Shown piece after piece: positions 1 to 11,061 of a stretch of DNA of 64,000 bases (positions within the stretch are counted from its first letter, which is position 1; every line of letters starts with the position of its first letter). The DNA comes from Tomocerus qinae (Eukaryota > Arthropoda > Collembola > Entomobryomorpha > Tomoceridae), in the NCBI GenBank assembly GCA_020055645.1, contig CM034546.1:58342001-58406000 (forward strand), written 5' to 3'. Made by a program: the position numbers and the translations under genes. Below the pieces are notes generated by a model that was given only the letters and a program-made list of their open reading frames with translations, was not told where the DNA came from and made no database searches.

Positions 1-1
1 C

Positions 2-1351
2 GTTGGGAAAGAAATTGTAAAAATCAAGGCTACTTCAAATAACATCGTACTACTATCATGTCAAGGCCAAAATTGCAAGCAAATTGTTTGCAAAATCTGC
101 AAAAAAACTTTTACCAAACGTGGAATATTTAAAGAGCATCTTAGAATACACACAGGAGAAAAGCCGTACAAATGTTCATTTTGCAGTGATAGTTTTAGTC
201 ATCGTAGTGGGTATGTATGCCACATGAAACGGGTTCACATCAAAGAAAAGCCATATAAGTGCAAAGATTGTGAAATGACATTTGTTACTTTAAATGAAAT
301 GAAAAATCATCGTAATGTTCACAAATTTGATCGACCGAGATCATTGTCGTGTTTATTCTGTGGACAGACGTTCTCATGTGAGTCAAATTTGAAAACACAC
401 CTAAAAAAGCACACAAAGGAAATGCCATTCAAGTGTGAAATTTGCGAAAAAGAATTTGCATTAGAACATTGCTTGAGGTCCCACAAAATTCGAATGCACA
501 CTAAAGAAAAATTATTCCCTTGTTCTTTTTGCGAAGAAAAATTTATTGGTCGAAATGAATTACGCCAGCATGAAGCCAATATTCACAAGGGAGAAAAATG
601 CAATGCTTGTTCATTTTGTGGGAAAGAATTTCTGCAAACAGGACATTTGACTCTACACCTTAGAACTCATACTGGTGAAAAACCATATGCATGCAATCTT
701 TGTGATCGGAAATTTACTCAAAATTCAGCTTTAACTGTTCACTTAAAAAGACACAGAGGGGAGAAAATGCATTCGTGCTCCGTTTGTGACAGAAAATTTG
801 TCACGAAGACTGCTTTGAAATATCATGAGATCAGTCACACAGGGAATTATCCGTTTTCGTGCTCGTTTTGTGGAAAAGGATTTTCTTCGATGGGTTATTT
901 GAACGGCCATTTGAAGAGGCATTTAAAAGAAAAGCCACATAAGTGCAATTTCTGCACAAAGTCGTTCAAGATCAAATCAGAACTTTCAAATCACATCAGA
1001 AGTGTTCATACAAAAGAAAAAATATATTCTTGTAACTATTGTCAAGAGAGATTCATCACTCGGGGGAATTTGAAATTGCATGAAACAATTCATACAGGAG
1101 CAAAACATAATCCGTGTTCATTCTGTGGAAGACAATTTGCGGAGCTAGGTTCGTTAAAACAGCATGAAAGTCGTCACAAGGGAGAATTTGGCTTTCATTG
1201 CTCCTTCTGTAAAAAGGGATTTGTTTTGAAAACAGATTTAATACGTCATGAAAGGTCTCACACCGGAGAAAAACCTTTCCAGTGCGACGTTTGTAAAAAA
1301 CGTTTTCCAATCAAGTCGGAGTTAACGGTACATTCGAAAATACACTTGTAA
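2..1351 (+). CDS. C2H2 zinc-finger protein, 5' truncated by window edge
   Basis: The frame is open from base 2 to the TAA at 1349-1351, so the start lies upstream of the window; the first in-window ATG (224) is not the start. I count fifteen consecutive C2H2 fingers, from CKICKKTFTKRG at about base 90 to the finger just before the stop. Several are joined by canonical TGEKP-type linkers (HTGEKPY, HTGEKPF), others by variants such as KEKP or KGE. Arrays of this length normally bind DNA in the nucleus as transcriptional regulators. Finger spacing is regular and no finger lacks its Cys2His2 ligands. The N-terminal domain that would place it in a subfamily (ZAD, for example) is not visible. No orthologue can be named. 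Confidence 0.93.
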   Translation, partial: VGKEIVKIKATSNNIVLLSCQGQNCKQIVCKICKKTFTKRGIFKEHLRIHTGEKPYKCSFCSDSFSHRSGYVCHMKRVHIKEKPYKCKDCEMTFVTLNEMKNHRNVHKFDRPRSLSCLFCGQTFSCESNLKTHLKKHTKEMPFKCEICEKEFALEHCLRSHKIRMHTKEKLFPCSFCEEKFIGRNELRQHEANIHKGEKCNACSFCGKEFLQTGHLTLHLRTHTGEKPYACNLCDRKFTQNSALTVHLKRHRGEKMHSCSVCDRKFVTKTALKYHEISHTGNYPFSCSFCGKGFSSMGYLNGHLKRHLKEKPHKCNFCTKSFKIKSELSNHIRSVHTKEKIYSCNYCQERFITRGNLKLHETIHTGAKHNPCSFCGRQFAELGSLKQHESRHKGEFGFHCSFCKKGFVLKTDLIRHERSHTGEKPFQCDVCKKRFPIKSELTVHSKIHL

Positions 1352-1918
1352 ATTTAATTTATATGCTTGAATTTTTGCTTTTGGAACTGTACTGGACATT
1401 TTTAGAAACTAAAGACTTTAGTAAAGGGAGTTATTCGATCAGCAAAAACAGTAAATATTAAAAATTATTGATAAGTAAAATCTAGTAGGGCAGACGGGAA
1501 GGGGTTGAAGACCCCCCCCCCTAATCTGAGAAAAAGAGAAGATTTAAAAAAAAATAAGACCAGTTTTTGGCATTGTTTTTGGTTGCGCCTCCTCCCTTGG
1601 CCAAATTTCTGGATACGTGCCTGCCTTAAACTATACGGTGTAGTCATAATCTTTTGTCCCAACCAAACTGCTAGCTGGGACAACTATTTCGACATGTTTA
1701 TGGATTTTCCAGAAGAAAGTCACGTTTTTGGCATATATATTACATTGGAAAATTTTAAAATTTTACCTGTGGTTCCAAACAAAAAATGGATATTGGCTTT
1801 TTCGTTCCTTAAAAGAAGATATTATACTATACCAGCAACTCAACTAAGTAGAAGAAGGGAGAGGAGTAAGTAGTTTCTAACGGAATGCACCTCGAACCCA
1901 GAAGCACAACTGGCATCA
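1352..1918. other. gene-free stretch with transposon fragments
   Basis: Nothing coding is supported. A C-rich then G-rich block around 1510-1625 ends in GGATACGTGCCTG, a terminus seen in other orientations near 13004 and 43413, so this is probably an old MITE remnant. Bases 1771-1815 match one arm unit of the fold-back element at 34891-35522. A 122-aa open frame here spans these repeats and looks spurious. Confidence 0.5.
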
Positions 1919-2273
1919 TTGTTAAGGGTGAGTTCAAATAAAGATTGTTAAGGGGTGTAGGTTTAAGATGAAAATGTTAAGGATGGGTTAAAAATTGCTT
2001 TTTAAGAGTGGGTTTAAAACTAAAATGTTAAGGGGGGTTTTAAATTTAAAATCTTAAAAGCGGGTTCAATATTAAAATGTTGGAAGAGAGTTAATAATCA
2101 AACTGTTAAGAGTGAGTTAGAAAATAAATATACAGTGTACAGTTTAATTTGAACCTTAAGATTTTGTTATTATCTATAAACTGAAAATTTTATAACTTTT
2201 TGTAAGTAACAATTTTTTGAAATTTCAAGCACCCTGTTATTTTTCTCGTCCGTAGGACGGGTAACCTTACTAG
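1919..2273 (+). mobile_element. Helitron-like (HINE-type) 3' end with degenerate minisatellite
   Basis: Bases 1919-2126 hold about eight diverged units of roughly 26 bp, each starting near GTTAAGG(G)GTG. Then comes a unique tail with the hairpin CGTCC-gta-GGACG at 2247-2259, ten bases, and the terminal CTAG at 2270-2273, followed by T. A short hairpin about ten bases before a CTRR end, next to a host T, is the known 3' architecture of Helitrons. The same tail recurs at 12465-12521. No Rep/helicase coding is present, so the copy is non-autonomous. The 5' end was not located. Confidence 0.6.
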
Positions 2274-3055
2274 TTATGTGGACTCTTATTTTGGGATGTG
2301 CAGTGTGAGACGAGTCTCGATTCTCGAACTCGTCTTATTGATTGGCCGGAAGGAAAGTTTTTGGCATATAAAGGCTTTCTATACCGTCTGCTTGCCTTTA
2401 CTACTTGGAATAAGATACTTAAATGAAATATAGAAGACCTACTTGCGAATAAGATTTACGTAAATATCGATATTAGTTCCGCGCGGACTTATTGTACAAA
2501 AAAACCTGAAAACGATAAAGTGCCGAAATAATTCCGCGGCCGAGGAATTATAATCCATAAGGTGACTATTAGTCCTCGCTAAATAATCATCAATTAACCT
2601 TTGCTGTAATCTATCACTGTTTTTCTTTAATGTTTAACATAATTCCAAACTTATATTTATAACTTCAGACTAAATGATATGATTCTTCATTGGAGAGTAA
2701 AAAACAGTCAATTAACAAAAATTGAAGTGTATGGTGTAATCTGTTTTTTAATTCATTACATGGAAATGAGTTTTCGCTTACATTGTCGAGTGTAAATTTG
2801 ACTTTAACCCAGTGTGCATATTAGTGCTTATGATCTTCTATCTACCGTATTAATCGATTTAGTTCCCCAGGGGAACTCCCATTTGGAGACCATTTTTTGG
2901 TCAAAAATGTTCTTATAGTTCCCCACATGGGGAATTATTATAATATGGGGAACTATATTTCGAATGGCAAATTAAAAAACTTCAATGTCAAATTTTTATA
3001 TTATTTCAAAGCAAAATTAAATTTTAAGCATAGTGAATGAGCATTAGGAATTTAT

Positions 3056-3150
3056 TTAGATTTCAACTTCAACGTCGCCGTCAGAGGATAGAGATACGTC
3101 CATAGGTTCGGTTAGATCAAAATCCATTTCTTCGTCATCATTCTACTTTA
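3056..3150 (-). pseudogene. possible C-terminal remnant of a transposase
   Basis: On the minus strand a short open frame ends at a TAA at 3056-3058 and reads through an acidic tail (DEEMDFDL, then EPMDVSL). Acidic C-termini with a MD(F/V)-type pattern occur in some DNA-transposon proteins, and the fragment lies inside the TIR element just before the nested MITE. It is too short for family assignment. This is inference from position and composition. Confidence 0.3.
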
Positions 3151-3994
3151 CAAACTTTACCACTTTTTAGCCTTTTTTATCATCACAGTGGTAAAAATGC
3201 ATTTAATGGTAAAAATGGTAAATTATAGTGAATACTTCAGCAGAGATTCACAAACGACACATTAAAATAAGTTTTCATGCTTTATTTTCTCTAAAATAAT
3301 TCTAATTAAGATTTATATTTGAATGTTCACTGAAGTAGTGAAACAGTCGTTTAAACGCATTATTCGCTTGGTATATACAACCAACTTTCATTTAATTAGA
3401 AAAAGTACTCATTTAATTAAAATTAATTATTTAATAAGTTAGTAGGGATGTCTTTGTCCCAATTAGTTGACACTTTCTTGGATTAATTCATAGATTAAAC
3501 TTTCGCAAGTAAGAAAAAACATTATTTTTTCTTACTTAAGATGTACAGAAACAATATACTGCAAGGGGTGGGTTGTGGTTGCGTAAACATGTGGCGAAGC
3601 CCTAAGCTCCTCCCTTCATCCAATGACATGTGATACGCGGCACTGCGGAAGCCAATCAAAACAGATACGGGGCAAAAAATTGATTACCTTGTTATAACAT
3701 TGTTCTGTACATCTTATAATGTGGATATTTTTCCACACGTTTAGTCTATGGGATTAATTAACACACATTAAGTCGAGCAGTCAATTTAAAACAACAATCG
3801 TCAGTGCAACGGTATTTTATGTATTTTAGTGTCGAATTTTATTCAAAACTCTACTTAATTTAAATAAAAATATTTTTAACCATTTCTTACCATTTATATC
3901 ATTTACCACTAATGTTTAATGTGGTGGTAATAACATTAAATACCATTAAAAACCACTTACCAATCATAAGTGGTAAATAGTATTTTGTACACTG
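3145..3994. mobile_element. MITE copy 1 (GTGTACAAAAT ends), nested
   Basis: The right end reads as GTGTACAAAATACTATTTACCA on the minus strand (ending at 3994); the left end near 3145 is diverged. Both ends carry many short ACCATTT/AAATGGT blocks. The copy at 10616-11061 is the same family in opposite orientation. This copy is about twice as long because of further insertions, including 3537-3716. The left boundary is approximate. Confidence 0.6.
3537..3716. mobile_element. small TA-flanked MITE, innermost of the nest
   Basis: AGATGTACAG at 3539 and its reverse complement ending at 3714 form terminal inverted repeats, each bordered by TA. The repeats extend inward (AACAAT / ATTGTT) with small mismatches. 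Its length of about 176 bp and the TA target suit a Tc1/mariner-like MITE. There is no coding capacity. Confidence 0.65.
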
Positions 3995-4229
3995 GTTGGC
4001 ACGTATGCACTGACTGGGTACAGATGCACTGGCTAAGTCCAGATTCACTGATTTGATTTGTATAATAATAATATGGTTCTTATGCCTTTAATTTGGGGTT
4101 TTAGGGTGGGGAACTATTTCGATATGGGGAACTAAACATTTGGAGAGCCATATTTTTCCAAATTTATTCATTTAGTTCCCCAACTGGGGAATTATTGCGA
4201 TATGGGGAACTAAATCGATTAATACGGTA

Positions 4230-5045
4230 ACTAATATTTCCATTCTTTTTTAATGTATAATAATATATATTAAACTACTTAATGATGCTTGAATATCAGT
4301 TATGTGTCTCTTTGATATTCAGTGCCATATTAAATTAATAGTTATAAATTTTAGGCGTCCCATTAACATATTTCAACTGTACTAACGTCATCACTTTTTG
4401 GGATTCAAAAGATTGCATTGATGAATAATATTTCATAGCAATGGTAATATTAAAAACATATTCACATATTCTTCCCCAAGTTGATATTGAACCGTAATAG
4501 GACTAAAATGGGCTGACTCGAATGCAGTTGAAACTACAAATACACTTTCAATTTTACCCTACGGGTATAACTTTACGACGCTTGGCAATGAATAAGGTAA
4601 ATGATTCAAGGTGATGGTAGTATATATGACGTAAAAATCTTTGTTGCTAAAAAACATGTAATACTACAGTGTGAACCAAATTGTTCAAAACGTCTAGGAA
4701 AATAGTACTGGTACTTCTGAATTCATTGAAATGCGGGTTTATGTCAACACATCAGAAGTCTTCAATGTCAAATACTTAAAAATAAATGCAATAAATGGAA
4801 CTGAATACCTAAGTGATTTCCTCGTTAACATGTTTAGTATGTATGTTGTCAGCATCTAATATGTACATATTATTATAAAAATGTACGTATCAAATGTGAT
4901 TCTTGTTTGTAGGTTGTTTTTTAAATTTCCTCGGTATACTCATCTGCATCATAAAAGTGTTCACATCTGCTGTATTTTTGAAAGATATTATCTTGTGATC
5001 ACAATAGGTACAGAAAAATTAACCTTGAGATTATTTTTCAAATAG
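4230..5045. other. AT-rich intergenic stretch
   Basis: No gene, RNA or clear repeat seen. It leads into the promoter of the cysteine-rich protein gene. Confidence 0.5.
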
Positions 5046-5053
5046 TATAAAAG
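5046..5053 (+). promoter_or_regulatory. TATA box of the cysteine-rich protein gene
   Basis: TATAAAAG lies 84 bp upstream of the start codon at 5137. A transcription start about 30 bp downstream would give a short leader. Position and match are good; no expression evidence is visible. Confidence 0.6.
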
Positions 5054-5136
5054 TGGCAAGCAGCCTACACAGCGTCAAAATACAGATACATAGATTATCA
5101 TTCCATATCTAATTCAAAAGAGTTTCATACAGAAAA

Positions 5137-5897
5137 ATGACTATATTTTGGTTACTCACATTTGCAGCAAATGTCGCTCTCACCGTTTCACGTAATTTGA
5201 CATTTTTATTTTAACAATGCAATTATTACATACATTTTTGAAAATATAATTTGATATTTCTATATACTTTTTCTTCTCTTAATTTTAATTTATTTTTCGA
5301 ATATTTATTCCCCTATAACTTATTAATTTATAGCCTTTTTGGTAAATGGGTGTATAATTATTTATTTGCAACTATTTAGAGGCGATTCCGTACAGTTATG
5401 CTTCAGGGAGAGATGTGGCTGCCGTTGAAAATCGTTATAGTAGATTTCAAGCAGCAAAAGCTCGAAATGCGGGTACAGAGGAGCTGATGGGAATTTGCGG
5501 GAGAGTTGATATATCCACTCAACAATGCCATACTAAGGCGGGTCGTCCCAAGGACAGTGAAAGTCTCGCTTGCGATTCTCTTTGCTGCTTATCAGGTCAA
5601 AAGGTGGGGAATTGTGGAAGTGATTATGGAGTTAAATTGGACGTTAGCAAGTTAATTGGCTCTTTAATTGTTGGGCCGTTTGGAGTTGGCACGGCTCTGG
5701 CAGCACTCAATCCAGAAGTGACTGCTAATTGTCACTGCTCTGATGACCCAATCGATGTCAAATGCGGAAGAGACGGATCTTTCTTAGGAATTCGCTGCCC
5801 TTTTGATAACAGTTCATGTTGGAGAAAATGTTGTCGGGAAGGACGGTCAGGAGGAAGTTGTGGGGGATTTTTGAGAACGCGGTGCAGGTGCAACTAA
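5137..5897 (+). CDS. secreted cysteine-rich protein with two defensin-like modules
   Basis: Two-exon model: 5137-5191 (signal peptide, ATG in AAAAATGAC) and 5380-5897, joined in frame across GTAATT...TTTAG, giving 190 aa. The first 18 or so residues (FWLLTFAANVAL) look like a secretion signal. The mature part holds two cysteine modules of one plan: C-G-R, 8-10 residues to C1, then C2-x3-C3-C, C4, and a final C-x-C. In module two C4 to C5 is short (GGFLRTRCRC), as in arthropod CS-alpha-beta defensins, which have C...CxxxC...GxC...CxC. Module one has a C4-C5 loop of about 32 residues containing a hydrophobic, glycine-rich stretch (LIGSLIVGPFGVG). The extra Cys at the start of each module and after C3 would make eight-cysteine modules. 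Defence peptide or ion-channel-active secretion are family-based guesses. A TATA box lies upstream and AATAAA downstream. I know no named family with this exact layout. Confidence 0.82.
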
Positions 5898-6000
5898 TTA
5901 GAACAAATACTTGTACCATGTAAACTTCTGAACCCCGTTTTATTGAGTTAATAATAATTGACTGTATTGAAAAAATCATTCAAAGTGGTATTTTCTTTTG

Positions 6001-6006
6001 AATAAA
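6001..6006 (+). terminator. polyadenylation signal
   Basis: AATAAA 104 bp after the stop codon of the cysteine-rich protein gene. Confidence 0.5.
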
Positions 6007-6902
6007 AACTGATACCTTTTAGAGTAAAAATACCAACCAGAAAGTCTCGTGATAAAATTATGTCAATACCTTCACATTTTTCACAGGGCTCTTAATATGA
6101 CGTTCAACTTCATAAATTTACATTATCTCCTAAAGAATTCGGTGACATACTTTATTTAGGGTCGATTGTGGATAAGTACATAATTAACTATTGATATAGA
6201 ATACTTTTTCCAACCTTAATAGGTGTTGGACATTTGAAATATTTGAAATCAGTAATAATCACAATAAGATATATATATAGAGACATGCGACATTGGATGT
6301 AGGAAGAAATAATTTTATGCATAAAATATATAGTAATAACAATAATAATAAGTGTCTATATACCACAGATATACGTTTTTATCCTATTGAATCAAAACTT
6401 TTGATTTCTCCGGCTGAATTTAGGCTACGGTTTTTCGTGGCCACCTTCTTTGCTACTAGAAATATGTTTGGGCTATGTTCTTCCAAAATGTGAATATTCT
6501 GGCCCCTCCACCCAAATATGCATAGTGGAACGGCCTAATATGAAATTTCAGCAAAGAAAGATTCATTGACACGAAAGGACAATTAATTTTATAACCAGTG
6601 GTAGTAGTTTATTAGTTAATTAAAATTGTTTGTGACATAATATTTAATTAAATGGTCAAAATATTATGATTATAATAAAGAGATTTTACTGGTAGAAATG
6701 AAGATATAAATAACCCTTGTTGCAATATACCCTCCTAATTTTGGTACAATTCTTACTACTGTAGCAATCATCATGTCCTGACAAGACAATAGTTTATAAA
6801 TACCTTAAAACAATTACCCTAACAGAATATCAGAAAACTTTTAAATAAACAATGTGCCTCATCAAAGCACTTCATAAGCCAAAATCCAATTTCACAAATG
6901 CC
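6007..6902. other. AT-rich intergenic stretch
   Basis: No supported gene or repeat; short open frames here have no recognisable content. Confidence 0.5.
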
Positions 6903-9004
6903 TTAAGTATGGGGTGTTTCTCCGCTATGCTTTCTGCCTACGTGTGTTTTCTTACTGCTTGATTGTGTAAAGCGCATTCCACAAAATTCACACTCATAAG
7001 GTTTTTCGCGCGTATGAATTCTAACATGAGCATTCAATTCACTTTTCGTTGCAACTGATTTTGGACAAAATTCACACTTGAAAGGTTTTTCTCCAGTATG
7101 AGTTCTAATATGAGCATTCAAAGCCCGTTTCTTGGCAAATCCTTTTCCACAAAATTGACACTTATGAGGTCTTTCTCCAGTATGATCTTTTACGATGTGC
7201 ATTTCCTTATACCCTGCATTTGCAAATTCTTCTTCACAAAATTCACACTTAAAAGGTTTTTCGGTAGTATGAATTCTAATAACATGAGTAATTAATTCAC
7301 CTTTCGTGGCAACTACTTTTGCACAAAATTCACATTTGAAAGGTTTTTCTCCAGTATGAGTTTTAATATGAGCATTCAAATTCGATTTCTTGGCAAATCC
7401 TTTTCCACAAAATGGACACTTATGAGGCTTGTGTACCCTTCTATGCATTATCAGATGATCATGTGTATCAAATCTTTCGCCACAAACTCCACAATTATGG
7501 ACTCGTTCTCCCGAGTGGATAATTCCAATTTCCCCTTTCCTTTTATGGCCTTTTTTAGGCTGCAATAATTTCTTAGATTCATTTTTAAAGGAATGAATTT
7601 CTGGGAGAACTTGTGATTCTTGCTGTTCGTTGTCATTCCCATAGCACTGGACTTGTTCGCTGACGGATTCAATCAAATGGGTGTCCTGGTTATATAAATT
7701 ACTGGCTGAACTACAAATAGTCCCAGATGTTGAACTTTCGGCGTTTTTTCCCTCCGATATCTGCAGATTGGACAACGACCCTTTGAAACTTGAAAGATAT
7801 AGTACAATTTGTTAGTTTTTATAACCTTTTATTTTTTTAAAATTACAGTGCCGCACCCAGGGAGCCATCCCAGAATCGAATCGAAGAAAAGAAAGGAACT
7901 TTTGCCTTAAAATCCAAAAATTTTACGGATTTTCATAAATAATTTATCGCCCCCCCCCAAAAAAATTTTTCTGCCTGCGGCCCTGAAAAATAAGTAAAAC
8001 AATTTAATTTTACCAGTCATCGGACGATATTTTACTTCCATCAGCAATTTTAAAGTTGCCCCCGGTAACTTTTTTAGTCCCGAAGGTTTCCATGTTTTGA
8101 TCATCTTCAGCTCCGAAATTATCCTGCTTTTCTTTTGTCGATGTGGTTGTCCCGGAATAATTCATTTCTATAGAAAAGTGATTAAAATAAAATTATTAAG
8201 TGTGATATTGGTTTTGAATAATCGTCATTATTCAAAACAAGTAATTTATGAACTTGATAAGTACTTACTCTGAAGTTTACTAAGTCGATTTCTTTTTTTA
8301 TTTCCAGCATTGACAGTAGAAACACCTGGAGTCCGTTTTTTGTTCTCAGTAGACAAGTCTGCATCAATTTCTTCGCTAATATTGTTCATTTCATGAGTGT
8401 CGTCAATCAGATGTACTTCTTCCCTCTCCATTTCTATTGTTTCACATGTCACATCCAAAGTGCCTACATTGACGTCTGACGAAGGAATGAGCAATGGATC
8501 TGGAAGTTCCTGGAAACAAGTATCTTCAACAGGGTTGTTAAAATTATGATAACCCCCTTCCGATGTTGCATTTTCCTTCGTGAGTTTAGAATTGGCTTTC
8601 TTAAAATCGAAATTTGGTAAAACTGAAACATCAATTTTGATTAATAATTGGTTGTCCAAGTTGGTATTATTATTTGGTCTATTCAGTCTATTGTTGTCTC
8701 TGCTACTGTTTGAGATTGTTGCTCGACGATGGAGAATTTCCAATGATCGACTAAAAACTAATTCTGAAATTATTTTTTGATGGAATTCCAACTGCTCATT
8801 AAGATTCTCTAGTTCCACGGCAGATTCGAAGCATTTCGGGCAGAACGGTAATTTATCCAGGCTGGAATGGCTTGAAATCTTTTGTGTTATCGAGGAGTGC
8901 AAATATTTGCAACAGACTTCAGATAAATTTTGAGTGTCACCACAAGATACGCTTTCTTCTTTGAACTCATTGTAACATAGGATACAGCCTTCAATTTGGT
9001 CCAT
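6903..9004 (-). CDS. ZAD and C2H2 zinc-finger transcription factor
   Basis: Three exons: 9004-8269, 8167-8014 and 7788-6903, joined at GT-AG sites in frame, giving 591 aa. The N-terminus has a CILC pair, then CPKCFESAVELENL about 50 residues on, matching the CxxC...CxxC zinc pocket and following helix of the arthropod ZAD dimerisation domain. A long acidic, low-complexity middle (asparagine- and glutamate-rich) follows. The third exon encodes seven C2H2 fingers, most with TGEKPF/TGERPH linkers; fingers 2 and 5 (FAKKSNLNAH, FAKKRALNAH) and 3 and 6 are near repeats, a sign of internal duplication. ZAD-C2H2 proteins are nuclear and many bind specific DNA or insulator sites. A MITE sits in intron 2. 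The start at 9004 is the first ATG and lies just before the ZAD. No orthologue is assigned. Confidence 0.87.
7846..7985. mobile_element. short hAT-like MITE in intron 2
   Basis: CAGTGCCGCACCCAG begins at 7846 and the complement of CAGGGCCGCAGGCAG ends at 7985; 12 of 15 terminal bases pair. An 8-bp target duplication is not clear, so it may be old. It lies inside the second intron of the ZAD gene and leaves both splice sites intact. Confidence 0.5.
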
Positions 9005-9546
9005 TTTTCAATTGCTTTTTCAAATTTCGATATGTTGTTTTTATAATTTTACCTAGGCAAATTAAAATACAAAAATCTTTATTTATGTATAAACTATAAA
9101 CAAACAGTCTTATGCTTTTACTCCTGTAGACGGTATAACTAGCAGAGGCAGATTACAAAGTGGGTTAATTAAGAAATTAATTTTCAGGTCACATGTAGGC
9201 CAATAAAGGATAAAAATGAAATAATATTGTAATTAGCAAGTAGGCAAATACTAACATCCGAAAACTGAAAACGAATCCAAAACACATACATCGGATATCT
9301 ACTTTACTACTACTACAAACACTATGTTTTATGCTGTTTGCACAATACAATAATTGACTTGATAATACATCAAAATCAAATATGTTTTAAGTTTTGAAAT
9401 TACTACTTCTATTGGGACTTTCAATGTCCTGTCCTGGTGTAGCTCCATGTCGATGACTCATCACATCGCTTGCTTCGCTTTCCTTTCTCTCACACACTCA
9501 CACAAGCCGGAGCCAAAGCACTCTTAAGTCAGTGACTGTTGGACCC

Positions 9547-9625
9547 GGCGGCCACAAAAGCTAAGACCCGACATACTATTTTGCACTACCGAATTACTCG
9601 GAAGTGGATACAACCAACAGCTGAC
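9547..9625 (+). repeat. conserved module shared with 11588-11660
   Basis: CCCGG(C/T)GGC...AAAAG(C/T)TAAGAC...CATAC followed by GGAAGTGGAT is shared, at roughly three-quarters identity by eye, with the segment at 11588-11660. In both places it lies just upstream of a tandem array with a different unit (20 bp here, 42 bp there). This suggests one non-autonomous family with a replaceable core. Confidence 0.55.
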
Positions 9626-9670
9626 ATTCATATCAATTCAACGGCCACTATTGAGAATGTCCGAAATTCT

Positions 9671-10546
9671 AATAAATTCGACCATCTTCGAATAAATTCG
9701 ACCATATTCGAATAAATTCGACCATTTTCGAATAAATTCGACCATCTTCGAATGAATTCGACCATTTTCAAATAAATTCGACCATCTTCGAATGAATTCG
9801 ACCATTTTCGAATAAATTCGACCATCTTCGAATGAATTCGACCATCTTCGAATAAATTCGACCATCTTCGAATGAATTCGACCATCTTCGAATGAATTCG
9901 ACCATCTTCGAATGAATTCGACCATCTTCGAATAAATTCGACCATCTTCGAATGAATTCGACCATCTTCGAATGAATTCGACCATCTTCGAATGAATTCG
10001 ACCATCTTCAAATAAATTCGACCATCTTCGGATAAATTAGACCATTTTCGAATAAATTCGACCATTTTCGAATAAATTCGACCATTTTCGAATAAATTCG
10101 ACCATCTTCGAATAAATTCGACCATTTTCGAATAAATTCGACCATCTTCGAATAAATTCGACCATCTTCGAATAAATTCGACCATTTTCGAATAAATTCG
10201 ACCATCTTCGAATAAATTCGACCATCTTCGAATAAATTCGACCATCTTCGAATAAATTCGACCATCTTCGAATAAATTCGACCATCGTCGAATAAATTCG
10301 ACCATCTTCGAATAAATTCGACCGTTTTCGAATAAATTCGACCATCGTCGAATAAATTCGACCATCTTCGAATAAATTCGACCATCTTCGAATAAATTCG
10401 ACCATTTTCGAATAAATTCGACCATTTTCAAATAAATTCGATCATCTTCGAATAAATTCGACCATCTTCGAATACATTCGACCATTTTCGAATAAATTCG
10501 ACCATTTTCGAATAAATTCGATCATCTTCGAATAAATTCGACCATC
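9671..10546. repeat. 20-bp tandem array, about 44 copies
   Basis: Unit AATAAATTCGACCATCTTCG, strictly 20 bp, so every copy keeps register. Variants (AATGAATTCG, ACCATTTTCG) are clustered rather than scattered; the G variant is confined to about 9750-10000, which shows local re-amplification. The minus strand is open in all three frames because a 20-bp unit cycles through them, producing long spurious open frames (up to 285 aa). Confidence 0.97.
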
Positions 10547-10615
10547 TATGAAATCTGGAAAGAAAATCCATGCCAAAAATTGTGCACTTTTGGTGTTATG
10601 CTGAAGATGTATTTT

Positions 10616-11061
10616 CAGTGTACAAAATACCATTTACCATTTCCAGTGACAAATAGTTTTTAATAGTATTTACATTTCTACCACATAAAAATTAGTGGTG
10701 TTAAGAAATTGTAAACAGTATTTTAATTTAATTTTCGTATAGAAGTTTTAATAAAATTAGCCGCTTATACATAAAACGCCGTCGTATCTGACGATTTTTG
10801 TCACAAATTGACTTATGAGTTAAATCAGCATTTAGGTTACCATTTCCTAGCGCATAAATGACATTTGAATGACATTTTTTCAATACTTAAATTGGGCTTT
10901 TAAATATAAATCTTATTTTAGAGCAAATAGAGCATGAAAACTTATTTTAATATGTATTTTGTGTATCTCTGGTAAGTATTCACTACCATTTGTAGTTTTT
11001 ACCATTAAATGCATTTTTACCACTGTGATAAGGCCAAAAGGTAGTAAATTTTGTACACCGT
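10616..11061. mobile_element. MITE copy 2 (GTGTACAAAAT ends)
   Basis: Starts CAGTGTACAAAATACCATTTACC and ends with the complement GTAAATTTTGTACAC near 11058. Same family as 3145-3994 but uninterrupted, about 446 bp. The interior shares GCATTTTTACCACTGTGAT and TTATTTTA-rich blocks with copy 1. No coding. Confidence 0.65.

Larger units (their letters stand above)
2843..4229. mobile_element. TIR DNA transposon remnant, TA-flanked, about 1.38 kb
   Basis: CCGTATTAATCGATTTAG begins at 2845 and its reverse complement ends at 4227, each bordered by TA (2843-2844 and 4228-4229), which suits a Tc1/mariner-type target. Inside both ends is a repeated GGGGAACTA/TAGTTCCCC motif. The element is interrupted by a second MITE (about 3145-3994), itself interrupted by a third (3537-3716). 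The fragment at 3056-3150 may be the end of its transposase. Confidence 0.75.

Noticed and set aside
9628-10633. Open frames of 63-285 aa rich in SNLFEDGRI repeats
   Set aside because: They are translations of the 20-bp array in several frames; no start context, family or unique part supports a protein.
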